Positions 34,448 to 44,260 of a stretch of DNA of 64,000 bases are shown here, piece by piece. The notes under the pieces were generated by a model that worked only from the letters and a program-made list of their open reading frames with translations, had not been told where the DNA came from and ran no database searches. The stretch is from contig JBFIKF010000001.1 of assembly GCA_041600415.1 (NCBI GenBank), forward strand, positions 434,001 to 498,000, in the 5' to 3' direction. The first letter of the stretch is position 1; each line of letters begins with the position of its first letter. The DNA comes from JBFJKD01 sp041600415 (GTDB lineage Bacteria; Pseudomonadota; Gammaproteobacteria; Pseudomonadales; Porticoccaceae). Position numbers and translations under genes: made by a program.

Positions 34448-37400
34448 TCACGGTTTGTGTTCCGTATAACTCTCTCCCGGGCTAGCCGCAGTCCGTTTGA
34501 CTCGTGGTGGCGGATTTTCCCACAACCGACCCATGGACAGACACTGCCATCCCCATTTGATCCAGTTTAGCAGTGCGAACACCAGCCACAACGACCATGC
34601 CAGCATCGCCACCCGATAGGCCCACAGGGGTACGCTCACCACCTGACCCTGGGGCAAAATGTTGGCGCTGTGGTCCTGATACCACTGGTACAGGTAATTG
34701 CTCGAGCCGTTGCCGGTAATTTGCATATCCGGCGCGGATAGCAGGCTTTGGGGAATGGTAGAAAACAGGCTTAGTAGCGCCGCGACAGATAGCGTGATGA
34801 GCCCTATCTGTACGAGATTCGCCACCCCCGCAGAGCGGCGGCGGCGCGCCTCCATGGCAAAGAACCACAATACGACGGGTATGCTGCCCACCATATTTAC
34901 CGTGCTCATGCCGATGGTCAACAGCAGCCACTGCCAGGTTTTAACTGGTATCAGTAGTCCCAGGCGCCTCGTGCCCACACCCAGCGCCACGGCCACGGCA
35001 ATAATGACTGCCAGTACGCCCCAGTACAGCATGGCCGGGCCAATGTCCGGACCACTGATAAACAACGGCCAGCGCGAGTGCGGCAATTCCATTTTGAGGT
35101 CGATGTTATTCGCTGGTGTGGCCAGCGCCAACGCGGGTGTGACCATGGTTGTCGCGACACCGGTGTCGAGCGCCCATTGAATATCGACAGTCTGCAGACC
35201 GGGGCGCAGGGGGATTGTTACGGTACTGCCGTCCATGGAGCGGGTTTGCTCGTTCCCATCTATTGTCAGGCGTTGTAGTTTGCCCGGCAGCGGCAGGCTG
35301 ACGGTATAGTCGCCCCCCAGACTGGAGCGAATTGCCAGGCTAACCTGTAGCGCCGCGCTGCGTGCGCCGGGCCGATAGTCGAGGGCCGCGCTTTCCACCG
35401 TGGTGGTTGGTCCGGCAATGGGCTCAGGTTTGATGGCGGAGAGGGTGAGATATTCTCCCGGCCAGGGACGCCAGGTCGGCAGCGCGCCCTGAGAAGAATC
35501 TGCGGCTTTTACCGGGGGCAGCCCCTCGCTGACAACATGCCAGCGGGGTGAGCTGTTGACGCGCCATTGCTCCACCCAGGCAGGGTTGTTGGCAGCGGTC
35601 AGGGTCAGCTGTGCGGTAATGGGCAGCGTGGAACGCCATTGAAAACCAGTCTGGCGACCATCCAGTGCCACCAGCACCTCGCGGTTTTCTACTGTAAGTC
35701 CCGAACTCACTACGGACTCGCCGGGCAGTAGTCCAACGCGCAGATTAAGTGGTCCCAGGCCTGGTGCGACACGGGTCACTGTGGTCAGCACCTGCCAGTC
35801 CAGGTCGAATATGAATTCCCGTTCGACCCGCGCGAACGGTGCAATGGGGTTGGGGGCGAGGGTCTCGGCCGCCTGTTTTTGCTCCCGTTTGTGCAATTGT
35901 AACGAGCCCCCCGGCACTGCTCCATTTACCAGGCCCTCAACGTTCCAGTCCGGCGCGACTACGGAGACGTTGTGCGCAGTCAACGCAAAGGACAGTGTTA
36001 TTTGCGCGCCAGTTACGGTGCCACTCAACACCAGGTCGTGACTACCCGCTTCGAGGGCTACCCACAGCCGGTCCCCGTCCCGCGCTACGGGGGCGGGCTG
36101 GCCGTCGATCAGTAGAGTTTGCGGTTGCCAGCTTTTATCTCCCGGCAGGGGCAGGCCGACCCGCGCGCCAGCGCTGGCGCGAACCCGCATTAGTAAGCGG
36201 TTATCGTCGAGCTGTAAATGCACGGCCTGTATAGCAGCGCACTGGGGGGCGCAGGTGGGGGCACGGGTCAGTTCAGCACGCAATTCGTCCAGTAATGTTT
36301 TGGGTGGGAACGATTCGGCATTGGCCGCGGGGGTATAGCCACCGAGTGTCAGGGCCAACACCACCGGCAGCAGGAGTGCTGTTGTGGTTACGCCAGCGGG
36401 GCCGGAGTTTTTTGCGAGAGGGCCCCCGCCCCCTGAAGCCCCGGCGCCCAGCACGGCGCGTGCCAGACCGAACAGCAGCAGTGCGCCTAGCGCCACCTGA
36501 ATAAATTTAAGTAGTCGGGTCAACCAGGGCGGACTCAGGTACAGCTTCAGCGGTTCGTCCGCGCGCACCGGACCACTCCAGTCTAACTGTATCTGGCGCC
36601 ACTGCCAGGTGGGCTCTCCCGGGCCTGTTTGCACGTTATCGGTGGGCCGATAGCGTTCGCGCGGGGGGTTCTCAGCCGCGTCTTTTCTGACTTCTATACT
36701 ATCCAGCGTCGCCACAGTGCTTTCCTTCAGCGTCTGCGGTGCCTGGGCCTCGACGGCGGGGCGTGCGTAACGATAGGGGGAGGTATTGATGGCGCGCTGC
36801 TGTTCAAGCTGTGGGTAGAGTCCCTGGCGAATTTGTTGCACCGCAAACGCCAGGATGATCAGCACCAGTACCGCCAGGGCGGCGTAGCCAAACCACAGTG
36901 CCCATTGTCGCGTGCGCCCGTCAGGTAACACGCGGATAAGCGGTAATACCCCAATCAGTACCGCCCAGCTCCACAGCGGTGAGTGGCTTTCGTGGTAGGT
37001 AAGGGCGAGCACGGCGACGCCCAGCAACCCCCATTGCCACCCCAGCAGTCTTGCCAGAGCGCTAACTATCAACAGGCAGATAAACAGGTCCCACAAGTCC
37101 CAGCTCGACAGCCAGGAGGACTGGACGCGATCGGGTCCCGCGGCGTGCCACAGGTGCCAGCCGGGGGGCAGCCGCAATTCCACGCCGACCCCTTCAAAAT
37201 CCTGCTGCCAGCCGCTGGCAGCAAGCGCCGTGGCGGGCTCAATACGGCTGATTGCTTCCACGTTAACCTGTGCCTGACGTATTTCAATGCCGGCGTTTTG
37301 TTCTCCCGGCAGGCGAGTGACCACTTGCGGTTCGCCCCCGGAGACGATTCTGCCCAGGGCCAGTTCGGGCTGCGCCCGTAAGCGCCAGTTGTGGGTCAGC

Positions 37401-38533
37401 GTGCCGCTGATCAGATCGCGGACGGTGGCACCTTCACCGCTAAAATCCAGCCACAGGGTGCGTCGCAGGGACAATCGATTGGCGGCGGGTGTGGCGTCCC
37501 CTCGATACTGTTCCTGCAGGGTCAGGGTATCGTCGGGACCCAGCAGGTAGGTGGGGAGATTGCGATATTCTTCCGGCAAATCCAGTTGCGACGGGTCGAC
37601 TGCCGCGACGCCTTCGACCTGTACGCCGCGCAGGGATGGGTTGGCGCGAAAACTCCATATTTCCTGGGTTGGCCAGTCCTTATCCAGCTGGCGCATGGTA
37701 AATTTGTTGGGCGCTGCGGTGAAGCGCGCAGCGAGACGCAGCCGCCACTCACCGGCCCGGGCCTGAATCCGTAGACGTCCATCCGCTTCGATACGGGCGG
37801 GTAACGGCGACATAAAATCAATGGGCTGTGCACCATCCGGCAACAATTGGCCGACGAGTATTTCCCGGGGGGCGCCGGATACAGTAAGGCGCAATTCGGT
37901 TTCCAGTAGCAGTGGAATATCGTCGCTAAGTAGTCGAAAGACTTCAATACTGAGGGTGTCATTTTGCACTGCGATCGCGTCGCTGGTGTCCCGGTCCCGT
38001 AGCCACAGGCGTCCCTCCACATCAATATCTACGGGCGTTTGCTTGCCATCCACCAGCAACCTGATCAACGCGCTGTCGGAGGCCACCGGTAGATACTGTG
38101 GCGGTTGAGCCCAGCGCAATACCCCCTCTAGGGCGTAGCGCCCGGGTGTCGCAAACAGCGCCGGTCGGCCACGGTGTTCCAGGACTGTGGCGGCCCTGTT
38201 ATTGACAGTGACCTGCAGTGGCCAGTGTTTGCTGTTGCCCGGTAGATAAATCCAGCCTTCGCCATACAGAGTCCAGCGCTGGGCAAAGTGCGCCCCCTGT
38301 TGAGTCATGTCGATGGTTAGTTCATCCGGCCATACGCAGCGGCGTTGCTCGGGTTGTTCCTTTGCGGTGTGGGACAGGCGCGGACAGGCGTGTAATTTTT
38401 CATCCTTCATTACCCATTGTGCCCATTGTGCCAACTCGTCGGGGATGGTAGCCGCCGCGCCGGGCAGGGCTACGCTGCATAGCGCTGTGAACAGCGATGC
38501 CAGTATGAATACGGCTGGACGAACCCTGGTCAT
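34448..38533 (-). CDS. Large envelope protein of unknown function, 1361 residues
   Basis: I do not recognise a characterised family. The protein has a signal peptide (1-28, ending GAAA), a first large extracytoplasmic beta-rich domain (about 30-470), a cluster of three membrane helices (about 480-567), a linker (568-670), further helices (about 672-697 and 716-734), a second extracytoplasmic beta-rich domain (about 740-1165) and at least four C-terminal helices (about 1168-1326). The two soluble domains share patterns such as repeated Trp/Leu-rich strands and LPG/PPGW turns, so an internal duplication is possible. No catalytic motif is evident. It is convergent in layout with nothing upstream but a 358-base gap leading to a cptA-like gene on the other strand. 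Confidence 0.85.
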   Translation of the reverse strand: MTRVRPAVFILASLFTALCSVALPGAAATIPDELAQWAQWVMKDEKLHACPRLSHTAKEQPEQRRCVWPDELTIDMTQQGAHFAQRWTLYGEGWIYLPGNSKHWPLQVTVNNRAATVLEHRGRPALFATPGRYALEGVLRWAQPPQYLPVASDSALIRLLVDGKQTPVDIDVEGRLWLRDRDTSDAIAVQNDTLSIEVFRLLSDDIPLLLETELRLTVSGAPREILVGQLLPDGAQPIDFMSPLPARIEADGRLRIQARAGEWRLRLAARFTAAPNKFTMRQLDKDWPTQEIWSFRANPSLRGVQVEGVAAVDPSQLDLPEEYRNLPTYLLGPDDTLTLQEQYRGDATPAANRLSLRRTLWLDFSGEGATVRDLISGTLTHNWRLRAQPELALGRIVSGGEPQVVTRLPGEQNAGIEIRQAQVNVEAISRIEPATALAASGWQQDFEGVGVELRLPPGWHLWHAAGPDRVQSSWLSSWDLWDLFICLLIVSALARLLGWQWGLLGVAVLALTYHESHSPLWSWAVLIGVLPLIRVLPDGRTRQWALWFGYAALAVLVLIILAFAVQQIRQGLYPQLEQQRAINTSPYRYARPAVEAQAPQTLKESTVATLDSIEVRKDAAENPPRERYRPTDNVQTGPGEPTWQWRQIQLDWSGPVRADEPLKLYLSPPWLTRLLKFIQVALGALLLFGLARAVLGAGASGGGGPLAKNSGPAGVTTTALLLPVVLALTLGGYTPAANAESFPPKTLLDELRAELTRAPTCAPQCAAIQAVHLQLDDNRLLMRVRASAGARVGLPLPGDKSWQPQTLLIDGQPAPVARDGDRLWVALEAGSHDLVLSGTVTGAQITLSFALTAHNVSVVAPDWNVEGLVNGAVPGGSLQLHKREQKQAAETLAPNPIAPFARVEREFIFDLDWQVLTTVTRVAPGLGPLNLRVGLLPGESVVSSGLTVENREVLVALDGRQTGFQWRSTLPITAQLTLTAANNPAWVEQWRVNSSPRWHVVSEGLPPVKAADSSQGALPTWRPWPGEYLTLSAIKPEPIAGPTTTVESAALDYRPGARSAALQVSLAIRSSLGGDYTVSLPLPGKLQRLTIDGNEQTRSMDGSTVTIPLRPGLQTVDIQWALDTGVATTMVTPALALATPANNIDLKMELPHSRWPLFISGPDIGPAMLYWGVLAVIIAVAVALGVGTRRLGLLIPVKTWQWLLLTIGMSTVNMVGSIPVVLWFFAMEARRRRSAGVANLVQIGLITLSVAALLSLFSTIPQSLLSAPDMQITGNGSSNYLYQWYQDHSANILPQGQVVSVPLWAYRVAMLAWSLWLVFALLNWIKWGWQCLSMGRLWENPPPRVKRTAASPGESYTEHKP

Positions 38534-38891
38534 GGACGCACTCCTGGTGACAGTAACAAGCTGTGGTGCAGGTCTGTGATCGGTTTGGCACGAACTTGAC
38601 GGGCACTTTGTCGCAAACGTTTACGGCGCCATGCCACGGTCCAGTGGCTCGCAGTCGAACCCGGTCCCACTGTTCATCGAATTATTACTCGCGCTTATTG
38701 TTTATTGCGCGCATCAGATTAACAAGTCCCTTTCTTACGTGCCAGGCGCTTTAATTCTTAGCGTGGAACTAATCACAACACAGAGTCTCCAACGGTGCTT
38801 ATATCATTCGGCCAGGCACCCCTTGATGCGTAGCAGGTACAACACCGTTTTAGACACTGACCCGGAAAAACCTCGCGGACAAGCGTGTAAT
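38534..38891. other. Divergent gap between the 1361-residue protein gene and cptA
   Basis: The frame of cptA stays open back to 38631, but the added 87 residues do not resemble the family. I see no clear promoter with good spacing; TTGACG at about 38596 has no suitable -10 partner. Confidence 0.5.
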
Positions 38892-40553
38892 ATGTCCTTA
38901 ATCTATCTATTTTTCTTCTATTTTTCCGGCGTCTACCAGGCTAGCGTGTGGGCGACTGGGCACAGTAGCACCGGATTGCGCCAGGCCATCTACATGAGTG
39001 CCCTGTGGCTGATACCGGTGCTGTTATGGCCGCGTTTCACTCGCCAGATTACGGCGATGGTCGGGTTGTTGCTGTGGGCCGCGTCACTGGTGGCCCTGGG
39101 TTACATGCTGGTATACGGACAGGAATTCTCGCAAAGTGTCATTTTTACGCTGTTTGAATCCAACGCCGCTGAGTCGAGCGAATATTTACAGGTTTATTTT
39201 CAGTGGTGGATGCTATTAGTGTTTGCCCTGTACACCGCGCTGCCGATCTGGCTTTGGTTGCAGGTGCAGCCGGTGCGACTTGTTCCGCGTCGGCGTCTGG
39301 CGACAGCGGGGTTGTGTGCGGCCGTGACCCTGTATTCGCTGGTGATGCCGGTCCTAAAAGGTGCATCGTTCACCAATGCCTTCGATCATTTCACCACGCG
39401 ACTGGAACCGGCCACCCCCTGGCAGATGGTTATCGGCTACGCCAAGTACCGGCAACAATTGAATGGCGTAAATGCTTTGTTGGAGAAAAACCGGGCTGCG
39501 GCGCAGCTCGCAAATCTGGTCGATCACAACGCCGATAAGCCGGTGACGCTGGTGCTGGTGATCGGTGAATCCACCAATCGCGAGAGGATGAGTCTGTACG
39601 GCTATGGACGCAAAACTACGCCCAAATTAGACGCCCTGCGCGACGAATTGATGGTGTTCGACAACGTCATTACTCCGCGACCCTATACCATTGAGGCGTT
39701 GCAGCAGGCGTTGATCATGGGTCAGCAACGCCATCCTCTGGCCGAACTCTCCCAGCCCACGCTGGTGGACTTGATGCAGCAGGCGGGTTACGAAACGTTC
39801 TGGATCACCAATCAGCAAACCATGACCCGGCGCAATACGATGCTGACGTTCTTTTCCGCCCAGGCTGACCACCAGACCTATCTGAACAACAATCGCACGC
39901 AGAACGCGGAGCAATACGACGGCGCGGTGGTGGCACCCTTTCGGCAGGCGCTGGGCCATCCCGCCACACGCAAGTTTATCGTGGTGCATTTGCTCGGCAC
40001 GCACATGAGTTACCGCTACCGCTATCCGGCGACATTTGATCGATTTACAGACGGCGCAGGTATTCCGGCCTGGGTCACCAGCGATGAACAGGCGATGTAC
40101 AACAGCTACGACAATGCCGTGCTGTATAACGATAGCGTTGTCGCCGCGTTGATTGAATCCTTCAAGGCAGCAGACCCCAACGGTTTTCTGTTGTATTTTT
40201 CCGACCACGGGGAGGAGGTTTACGATGACCCGGAGCGAGCGTTTGTCGGCCGCGACGAAGCTGCGCCGACGGCGGCGATGTATACCGTCCCGTTCATTCT
40301 GTGGCGCTCGGCAAGTTGGAGGGCCAGTAACGGTGCCATCGACGAGGAATGCCTCCATCGCCCCTACAGTATCGCCTATCTGATCGACTCGATTGCCGAT
40401 CTGGCGGGCATTACCGCGTCCACCCTCGATACGAAACGGAGTATCGTCAACCGGCATTTTGCAACACCGACGTTGTTGGTTGGCAATCCCGATGCTCCCC
40501 GCGACGTGGTCCGTTATCCGCTGCGGAATCTACTCTTGCCCACCGAAGGTTGA
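38892..40553 (+). CDS. cptA: CptA/EptC-like phosphoethanolamine transferase
   Basis: A 553-residue inner-membrane enzyme with about five N-terminal helices (1-155) and a periplasmic sulfatase-fold domain. Residues 1-120 follow E. coli CptA closely (LWAASLVALG, YGQEFSQSV, SEYLQVYF). The nucleophile is Thr228 in VIGESTNRERMSLYGY and the metal motif is FSDHGEEVYDDP; SRPYTIE-like PRPYTIEALQQAL and ITNQQTMTRRNTML complete the signature. E. coli CptA adds phosphoethanolamine to LPS core heptose. The start is placed where family similarity begins; a 87-residue longer version is possible but unsupported. Confidence 0.92.
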   Translation: MSLIYLFFFYFSGVYQASVWATGHSSTGLRQAIYMSALWLIPVLLWPRFTRQITAMVGLLLWAASLVALGYMLVYGQEFSQSVIFTLFESNAAESSEYLQVYFQWWMLLVFALYTALPIWLWLQVQPVRLVPRRRLATAGLCAAVTLYSLVMPVLKGASFTNAFDHFTTRLEPATPWQMVIGYAKYRQQLNGVNALLEKNRAAAQLANLVDHNADKPVTLVLVIGESTNRERMSLYGYGRKTTPKLDALRDELMVFDNVITPRPYTIEALQQALIMGQQRHPLAELSQPTLVDLMQQAGYETFWITNQQTMTRRNTMLTFFSAQADHQTYLNNNRTQNAEQYDGAVVAPFRQALGHPATRKFIVVHLLGTHMSYRYRYPATFDRFTDGAGIPAWVTSDEQAMYNSYDNAVLYNDSVVAALIESFKAADPNGFLLYFSDHGEEVYDDPERAFVGRDEAAPTAAMYTVPFILWRSASWRASNGAIDEECLHRPYSIAYLIDSIADLAGITASTLDTKRSIVNRHFATPTLLVGNPDAPRDVVRYPLRNLLLPTEG

Positions 40554-40602
40554 GCTGGAGGGAAACTTGCAAAACATAAAAACGCAACTATCCTTAACGG
40601 GA

Positions 40603-40627
40603 GTTTAGCGCTGACTCGACGCTAAAC
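40603..40627. other. Hairpin between cptA and the CBS-like protein gene
   Basis: GTTTAGCG and CGCTAAAC pair over eight bases around a nine-base loop, 50 bases after the cptA stop. No T-run follows, so a termination role is uncertain. Confidence 0.35.
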
Positions 40628-40720
40628 AGAGCAGGGATGGCTGGACGGTTTTCTCCCGCGTTACAAAAATTTCGTTCCGCTCGACCGGCGTCATGCCTGT
40701 CGAGTTGCGAGGGGTGTCCA

Positions 40721-41518
40721 ATGCAAAAATGGCAGGTTGTTGCGTTGCTGGTATTTGGCATTGTACTGGTGGCAGGTGCGGTGCTGGCGCGGGTCAAATT
40801 TGGCGACAAGTTTGAATTGAAAACTCTGGATCTGGTGTTGTTGGTTTTGCCCCTGTTGTTGGTCTTGCTGGTGATGGGTAAGCTGAAAATGCTGGATGCA
40901 TTTGGGGTAAAAGCCGATTTTTCCGAACTGTTTGCCGACGCCGCGCGGACAGGTATCGCCGCCGACGTGGCGGATACGCAAGCGCCGGGTGTAGAAGAGG
41001 TGGTCAATCTACTGGAAATGGCTGCCAAGGGTGGCGTGCAGGATATTCCGCGGCTGGTGGAACAAAAAACCCAGGCGCTGGTGTTCAGGCTCGGTCACGG
41101 CGGCTATTACGGTCCCGCCATAGAGCGTTATCTCGACGCACTGTATGCCAGCTCCTACCTGCAGTATTTAATTATTTTAAATGATGACGGCAAATTATTT
41201 GGCATCTATCAGGCCCTGGATGTGGCAGTGTATTTTCGCGCTGAAAAGGAACGCGCCTACCGGGATTTTGCCAAATGGCTCAACGAGGCTTCTACCAGCG
41301 CGCAAGAGCGGTTGAAAAAATTACCCGGCTTTGTCGCTGCGCAACTGGCGGTGACCCCCGATGAGAGCAAGCGCGAAGTGCTCGGCCAGATGGATCATCT
41401 GCAGGTCAACACCATTCCGGTGGTGGACACGCAAGGGTTTTTTATTGGTACGGTCGAGCGCTCGCGCCTGACCTCCAGCCTGATTCTGGAGGTGGCCGAG
41501 CGCATCGAAGCGCGATAG
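40721..41518 (+). CDS. Two-helix membrane protein with CBS-like C-terminus
   Basis: A 265-residue protein with two N-terminal membrane helices (about 4-24 and 36-58) and a cytoplasmic or periplasmic remainder. The C-terminal IPVVDTQGFFIGTVERSRLT segment is typical of the second strand-helix of a CBS motif, and YLQYLIILNDDGKLFGIYQA may be the first. GAGGGG eight bases upstream selects the ATG at 40721; a start 28 codons upstream is not supported. It is 59 bases ahead of the DUF2235 gene and may act with it. Ligand and role are unknown. Confidence 0.75.
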   Translation: MQKWQVVALLVFGIVLVAGAVLARVKFGDKFELKTLDLVLLVLPLLLVLLVMGKLKMLDAFGVKADFSELFADAARTGIAADVADTQAPGVEEVVNLLEMAAKGGVQDIPRLVEQKTQALVFRLGHGGYYGPAIERYLDALYASSYLQYLIILNDDGKLFGIYQALDVAVYFRAEKERAYRDFAKWLNEASTSAQERLKKLPGFVAAQLAVTPDESKREVLGQMDHLQVNTIPVVDTQGFFIGTVERSRLTSSLILEVAERIEAR

Positions 41519-41577
41519 GCGGATGCTGTCAGGCAGATGTTAGAGACGGTTTAAATAAACAGGGAGGAACCAACACC

Positions 41578-43110
41578 ATGCGCAATCTTATTGTTTGCTG
41601 CGACGGTACCTGGAACACGCCCGACCAGGAGGAAAACGGTATTCCAGCACCCACCAATGTGGTGCGCCTCTACAATGCGTTGGCCCGACCCGCCAACGCC
41701 GACGGCGTTACGCAACTGGCCTACTACCACCCGGGAGTCGGCACCGAAGGCAACTGGTGGCAGAAACTGGCGGGAGGTGCCACTGGTTCAGGTTTGAGTG
41801 ACAACATTAAAAGCGCCTATCGCTGGTTGGCAACCCACTATCAAGCCGGTGATCGCATCTATCTGTTTGGGTTCAGCCGCGGCGCCTATACGGTGCGCAG
41901 CCTGGCGGGTATGCTCGGTCAGGTCGGATTGCTCGATACCAGGGGTTTGGCTGACAACGACCTGTGGAAACGAGTGGAAACGGCGTTTACCAGGGGCTAT
42001 GGCCAAAGCCAGACGCGTTCTGAGTGGAGCAAGGACTGGGCTTTTCACTCTGCCAGCGCCAGTGTGCCGACTGATGTGCCCGTGCATTTTCTGGGGGTCT
42101 GGGACACCGTGGGAGCGCTGGGTATACCCAACGATATGGCGGTTCTCAATCTGCTCGACGACACTGACGATTACGCGTTTCACGACACTACACTGGGGCA
42201 CGGAGTGCACCATGCGCGGCAGGCGGTGGCCGCCGATGAAATGCGGGCCAGTTTCGCGCCCACGCTGTGGGATAACCCGGATAGCCACCCGGATGTTAAA
42301 CAGTTGTGGTTTCCCGGTGTGCACAGCGACGTGGGTGGCGGGTATGTGGAGAGTGGGCTGTCCGACGGCGCCTTAAAGTGGATGATGGATGAAGCGCATA
42401 GTCAGGGTCTGGGGTTCCACCCGGGCCTTTATGGCCAGGTGGTACCGGACTGCCGAGGGTTGTTGCACGATTCCCGCAACGGTCTGTTCAAGGTGATGCG
42501 TTCCCAGCCACGCAGTGTGCCACTGCTTAAATCCGGCTCGGCACTGCACGACTCAATTCTCGATCGTCAGAGCAATCCGCCCATTACTCAGGGGCTTTAT
42601 CGCCCCACCATCAATCTGGGTCCGGGCGCGACTCAGCGCTGTACCGTATTCGCTTCTCAGCCCTGGAATGACACGGGCATTTACCTTCACGGGGGGGCGA
42701 CTTATCAGTTTTCCGCTAGCGGGCAGTGGCTCGACCGCAAAATCAAGTGCGGTCCGGCGGGCACTACGGACGGCAAGTTTCACCCGGGGGAAATTGTCCA
42801 TCTGGCCGGTACGCTGTGGGGCAAACTTGAGACCGGCTTCAAGAAGCTCAGCGGCAATGAGGAGGCCGACTTTCGCGGTTCGCGCCGCGAAGAAAAGCTA
42901 CCCTGGTTCTGTTTGGTGGGGGTAATTGCCAACGGGGCGAATCCAAATGCCGACGGTACCCCGGCGAGCCACGAAATTATTCCGATCAAGGACGGATGTA
43001 GCTGGACCGCGAGTAAATCCGGTTACCTCTATTGTTTTGCGAATGATGCCTGGAACTTTTATAGCAATAATCGCGGCAGCGTGGAGCTGGTGGTGAATAG
43101 AACGGGATGA
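41578..43110 (+). CDS. DUF2235 alpha/beta hydrolase with LecA-like C-terminal domain
   Basis: A 510-residue protein. The N-terminal DUF2235 domain (1-335) starts LIVCCDGTWNTP and has the nucleophile elbow GFSRG (Ser100), GVWDTVGALG and a histidine in FPGVHSDVGGGY; DUF2235 includes Tle1-type phospholipases delivered by type VI secretion. The C-terminal domain (about 345-510) shows the pattern of the galactose-binding PA-IL (LecA) fold: GDVI-like PGEIVHL, LVGVIANG, a CSW segment, and a terminal YSNNRGSVELVV close to LecA's YGNNSGSFSVNI. No signal peptide and no Vgr/Hcp gene is adjacent. Hydrolase activity is likely, sugar binding is a hypothesis. Confidence 0.85.
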   Translation: MRNLIVCCDGTWNTPDQEENGIPAPTNVVRLYNALARPANADGVTQLAYYHPGVGTEGNWWQKLAGGATGSGLSDNIKSAYRWLATHYQAGDRIYLFGFSRGAYTVRSLAGMLGQVGLLDTRGLADNDLWKRVETAFTRGYGQSQTRSEWSKDWAFHSASASVPTDVPVHFLGVWDTVGALGIPNDMAVLNLLDDTDDYAFHDTTLGHGVHHARQAVAADEMRASFAPTLWDNPDSHPDVKQLWFPGVHSDVGGGYVESGLSDGALKWMMDEAHSQGLGFHPGLYGQVVPDCRGLLHDSRNGLFKVMRSQPRSVPLLKSGSALHDSILDRQSNPPITQGLYRPTINLGPGATQRCTVFASQPWNDTGIYLHGGATYQFSASGQWLDRKIKCGPAGTTDGKFHPGEIVHLAGTLWGKLETGFKKLSGNEEADFRGSRREEKLPWFCLVGVIANGANPNADGTPASHEIIPIKDGCSWTASKSGYLYCFANDAWNFYSNNRGSVELVVNRTG

Positions 43111-43281
43111 CTATCGAGCCGTGTAACTACAAATCACGCTCCCGTGGCCGAGCGCGTCGCTGCGGTGTATCCCACCAGCCGGGTGCGTCATTGTCTGGTA
43201 GACTGGCGATGGTTACCAGTTGGCATAATAGGGCCAGCGCGCGCGGGCAACAGTGCTAGCAGGATTACTCGCAGGCTTGGC

Positions 43282-43302
43282 ACCTGACTTACCCAGTCAG
43301 GT
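43282..43302. other. Perfect inverted repeat upstream of the DUF4197 gene
   Basis: ACCTGACT-TACCC-AGTCAGGT is an eight-base-pair perfect dyad with a five-base loop, 69 bases before the chosen start. No T-run follows. It may be an operator or a hairpin in the leader. Confidence 0.4.
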
Positions 43303-43370
43303 CATCGCTTGTTGAATACACAGCGGCGCGGTGCCAATGGTTGGCCGCTCGCCTTCTGAGGATTTTTACC

Positions 43371-44210
43371 ATGGGACAATTATTCGACGCGTACAGGTTC
43401 GCAAAACGCATCTGCTTCGCCCCGCAAACGCGCCGCGTCGCGAAGTATTGTCCGTGGCGCAGTCGTGGCCTGGTGCTGGTATTGACGACGGTGGTGGCGG
43501 GGTTCCCGGGAACCGCTGCAGCGGAAGGCAGTTTATGGCAGAAAGGTAGCGAACTACTGGGGGCATTTGGCAAGAGTCCGGCGCCGTCCACGTCGACCAA
43601 CGCTGTCGGTACCGATGATATTGGCAATGCGTTCAGGGAAGCGTTACAACTTGGTACCGATAGCGTGGTGGCGCAATTGGGGCAAAACGGTGGCTTTAGC
43701 AATGATCCCGCGGTACATATTCCCCTGCCCGGAGAGCTGGGCAAGGTTAAAAAGATACTGGCCACGGTGGGGATGTCCGGGCACATGGATGAGCTCGAAG
43801 TCAAGCTTAATGAGGCCGCAGAGGCGGCGACCCCCAGAGCCGGGGCGCTGTTCACGCAGGCAATACAAGCCATGACGTTTGAGGATGTTATGGCTATTTA
43901 TAACGGGCCGCAGGATTCGGCGACCCGCTATTTCCAGGGCAAAATGACGCCGCAATTAATGGAAGAGATGCGGCCAATGGTCGAGAGTACCCTCGCTGAC
44001 GTGGGCGCCGTGCAGACCCTGGATAACGCCATGGGTCAGTATCGCGCTCTGCCCTTCGTGCCCGACGTCAAAGCGGACCTGACCCAACATGTGCTGGATA
44101 ACAGCCTGGCGGGAATTTTTCATTATCTCGCGCAGGAGGAAGCAGCCATTCGCGCCAACCCGGCGAAACAAACTACGGATTTATTGCGCCGCGTGTTTGG
44201 TGCGCAATAG
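43371..44210 (+). CDS. DUF4197 exported protein
   Basis: A 279-residue protein with an N-terminal hydrophobic stretch (about 34-50, ending GTAAAEG) after an unusually long, cysteine-containing and basic leader, then a mostly helical DUF4197 domain (about 80-275) with FREALQLGTDSVV, IPLPGELGKV and YRALPFVPDVKADLTQHVLD. Function is unknown. The ATG has GAGGATTTTTACC upstream. A start further in, near the hydrophobic segment, is possible because the leader is long. Confidence 0.82.
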   Translation: MGQLFDAYRFAKRICFAPQTRRVAKYCPWRSRGLVLVLTTVVAGFPGTAAAEGSLWQKGSELLGAFGKSPAPSTSTNAVGTDDIGNAFREALQLGTDSVVAQLGQNGGFSNDPAVHIPLPGELGKVKKILATVGMSGHMDELEVKLNEAAEAATPRAGALFTQAIQAMTFEDVMAIYNGPQDSATRYFQGKMTPQLMEEMRPMVESTLADVGAVQTLDNAMGQYRALPFVPDVKADLTQHVLDNSLAGIFHYLAQEEAAIRANPAKQTTDLLRRVFGAQ

Positions 44211-44260
44211 CCAAGTCGGGGCCAGTACTTGAACGGCGCACATAATCTGGAGAGAAGGCG

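Noticed and set aside
38631..38891. N-terminal extension of cptA
   Set aside because: The 87 added residues do not match CptA, whose similarity begins at 38892.
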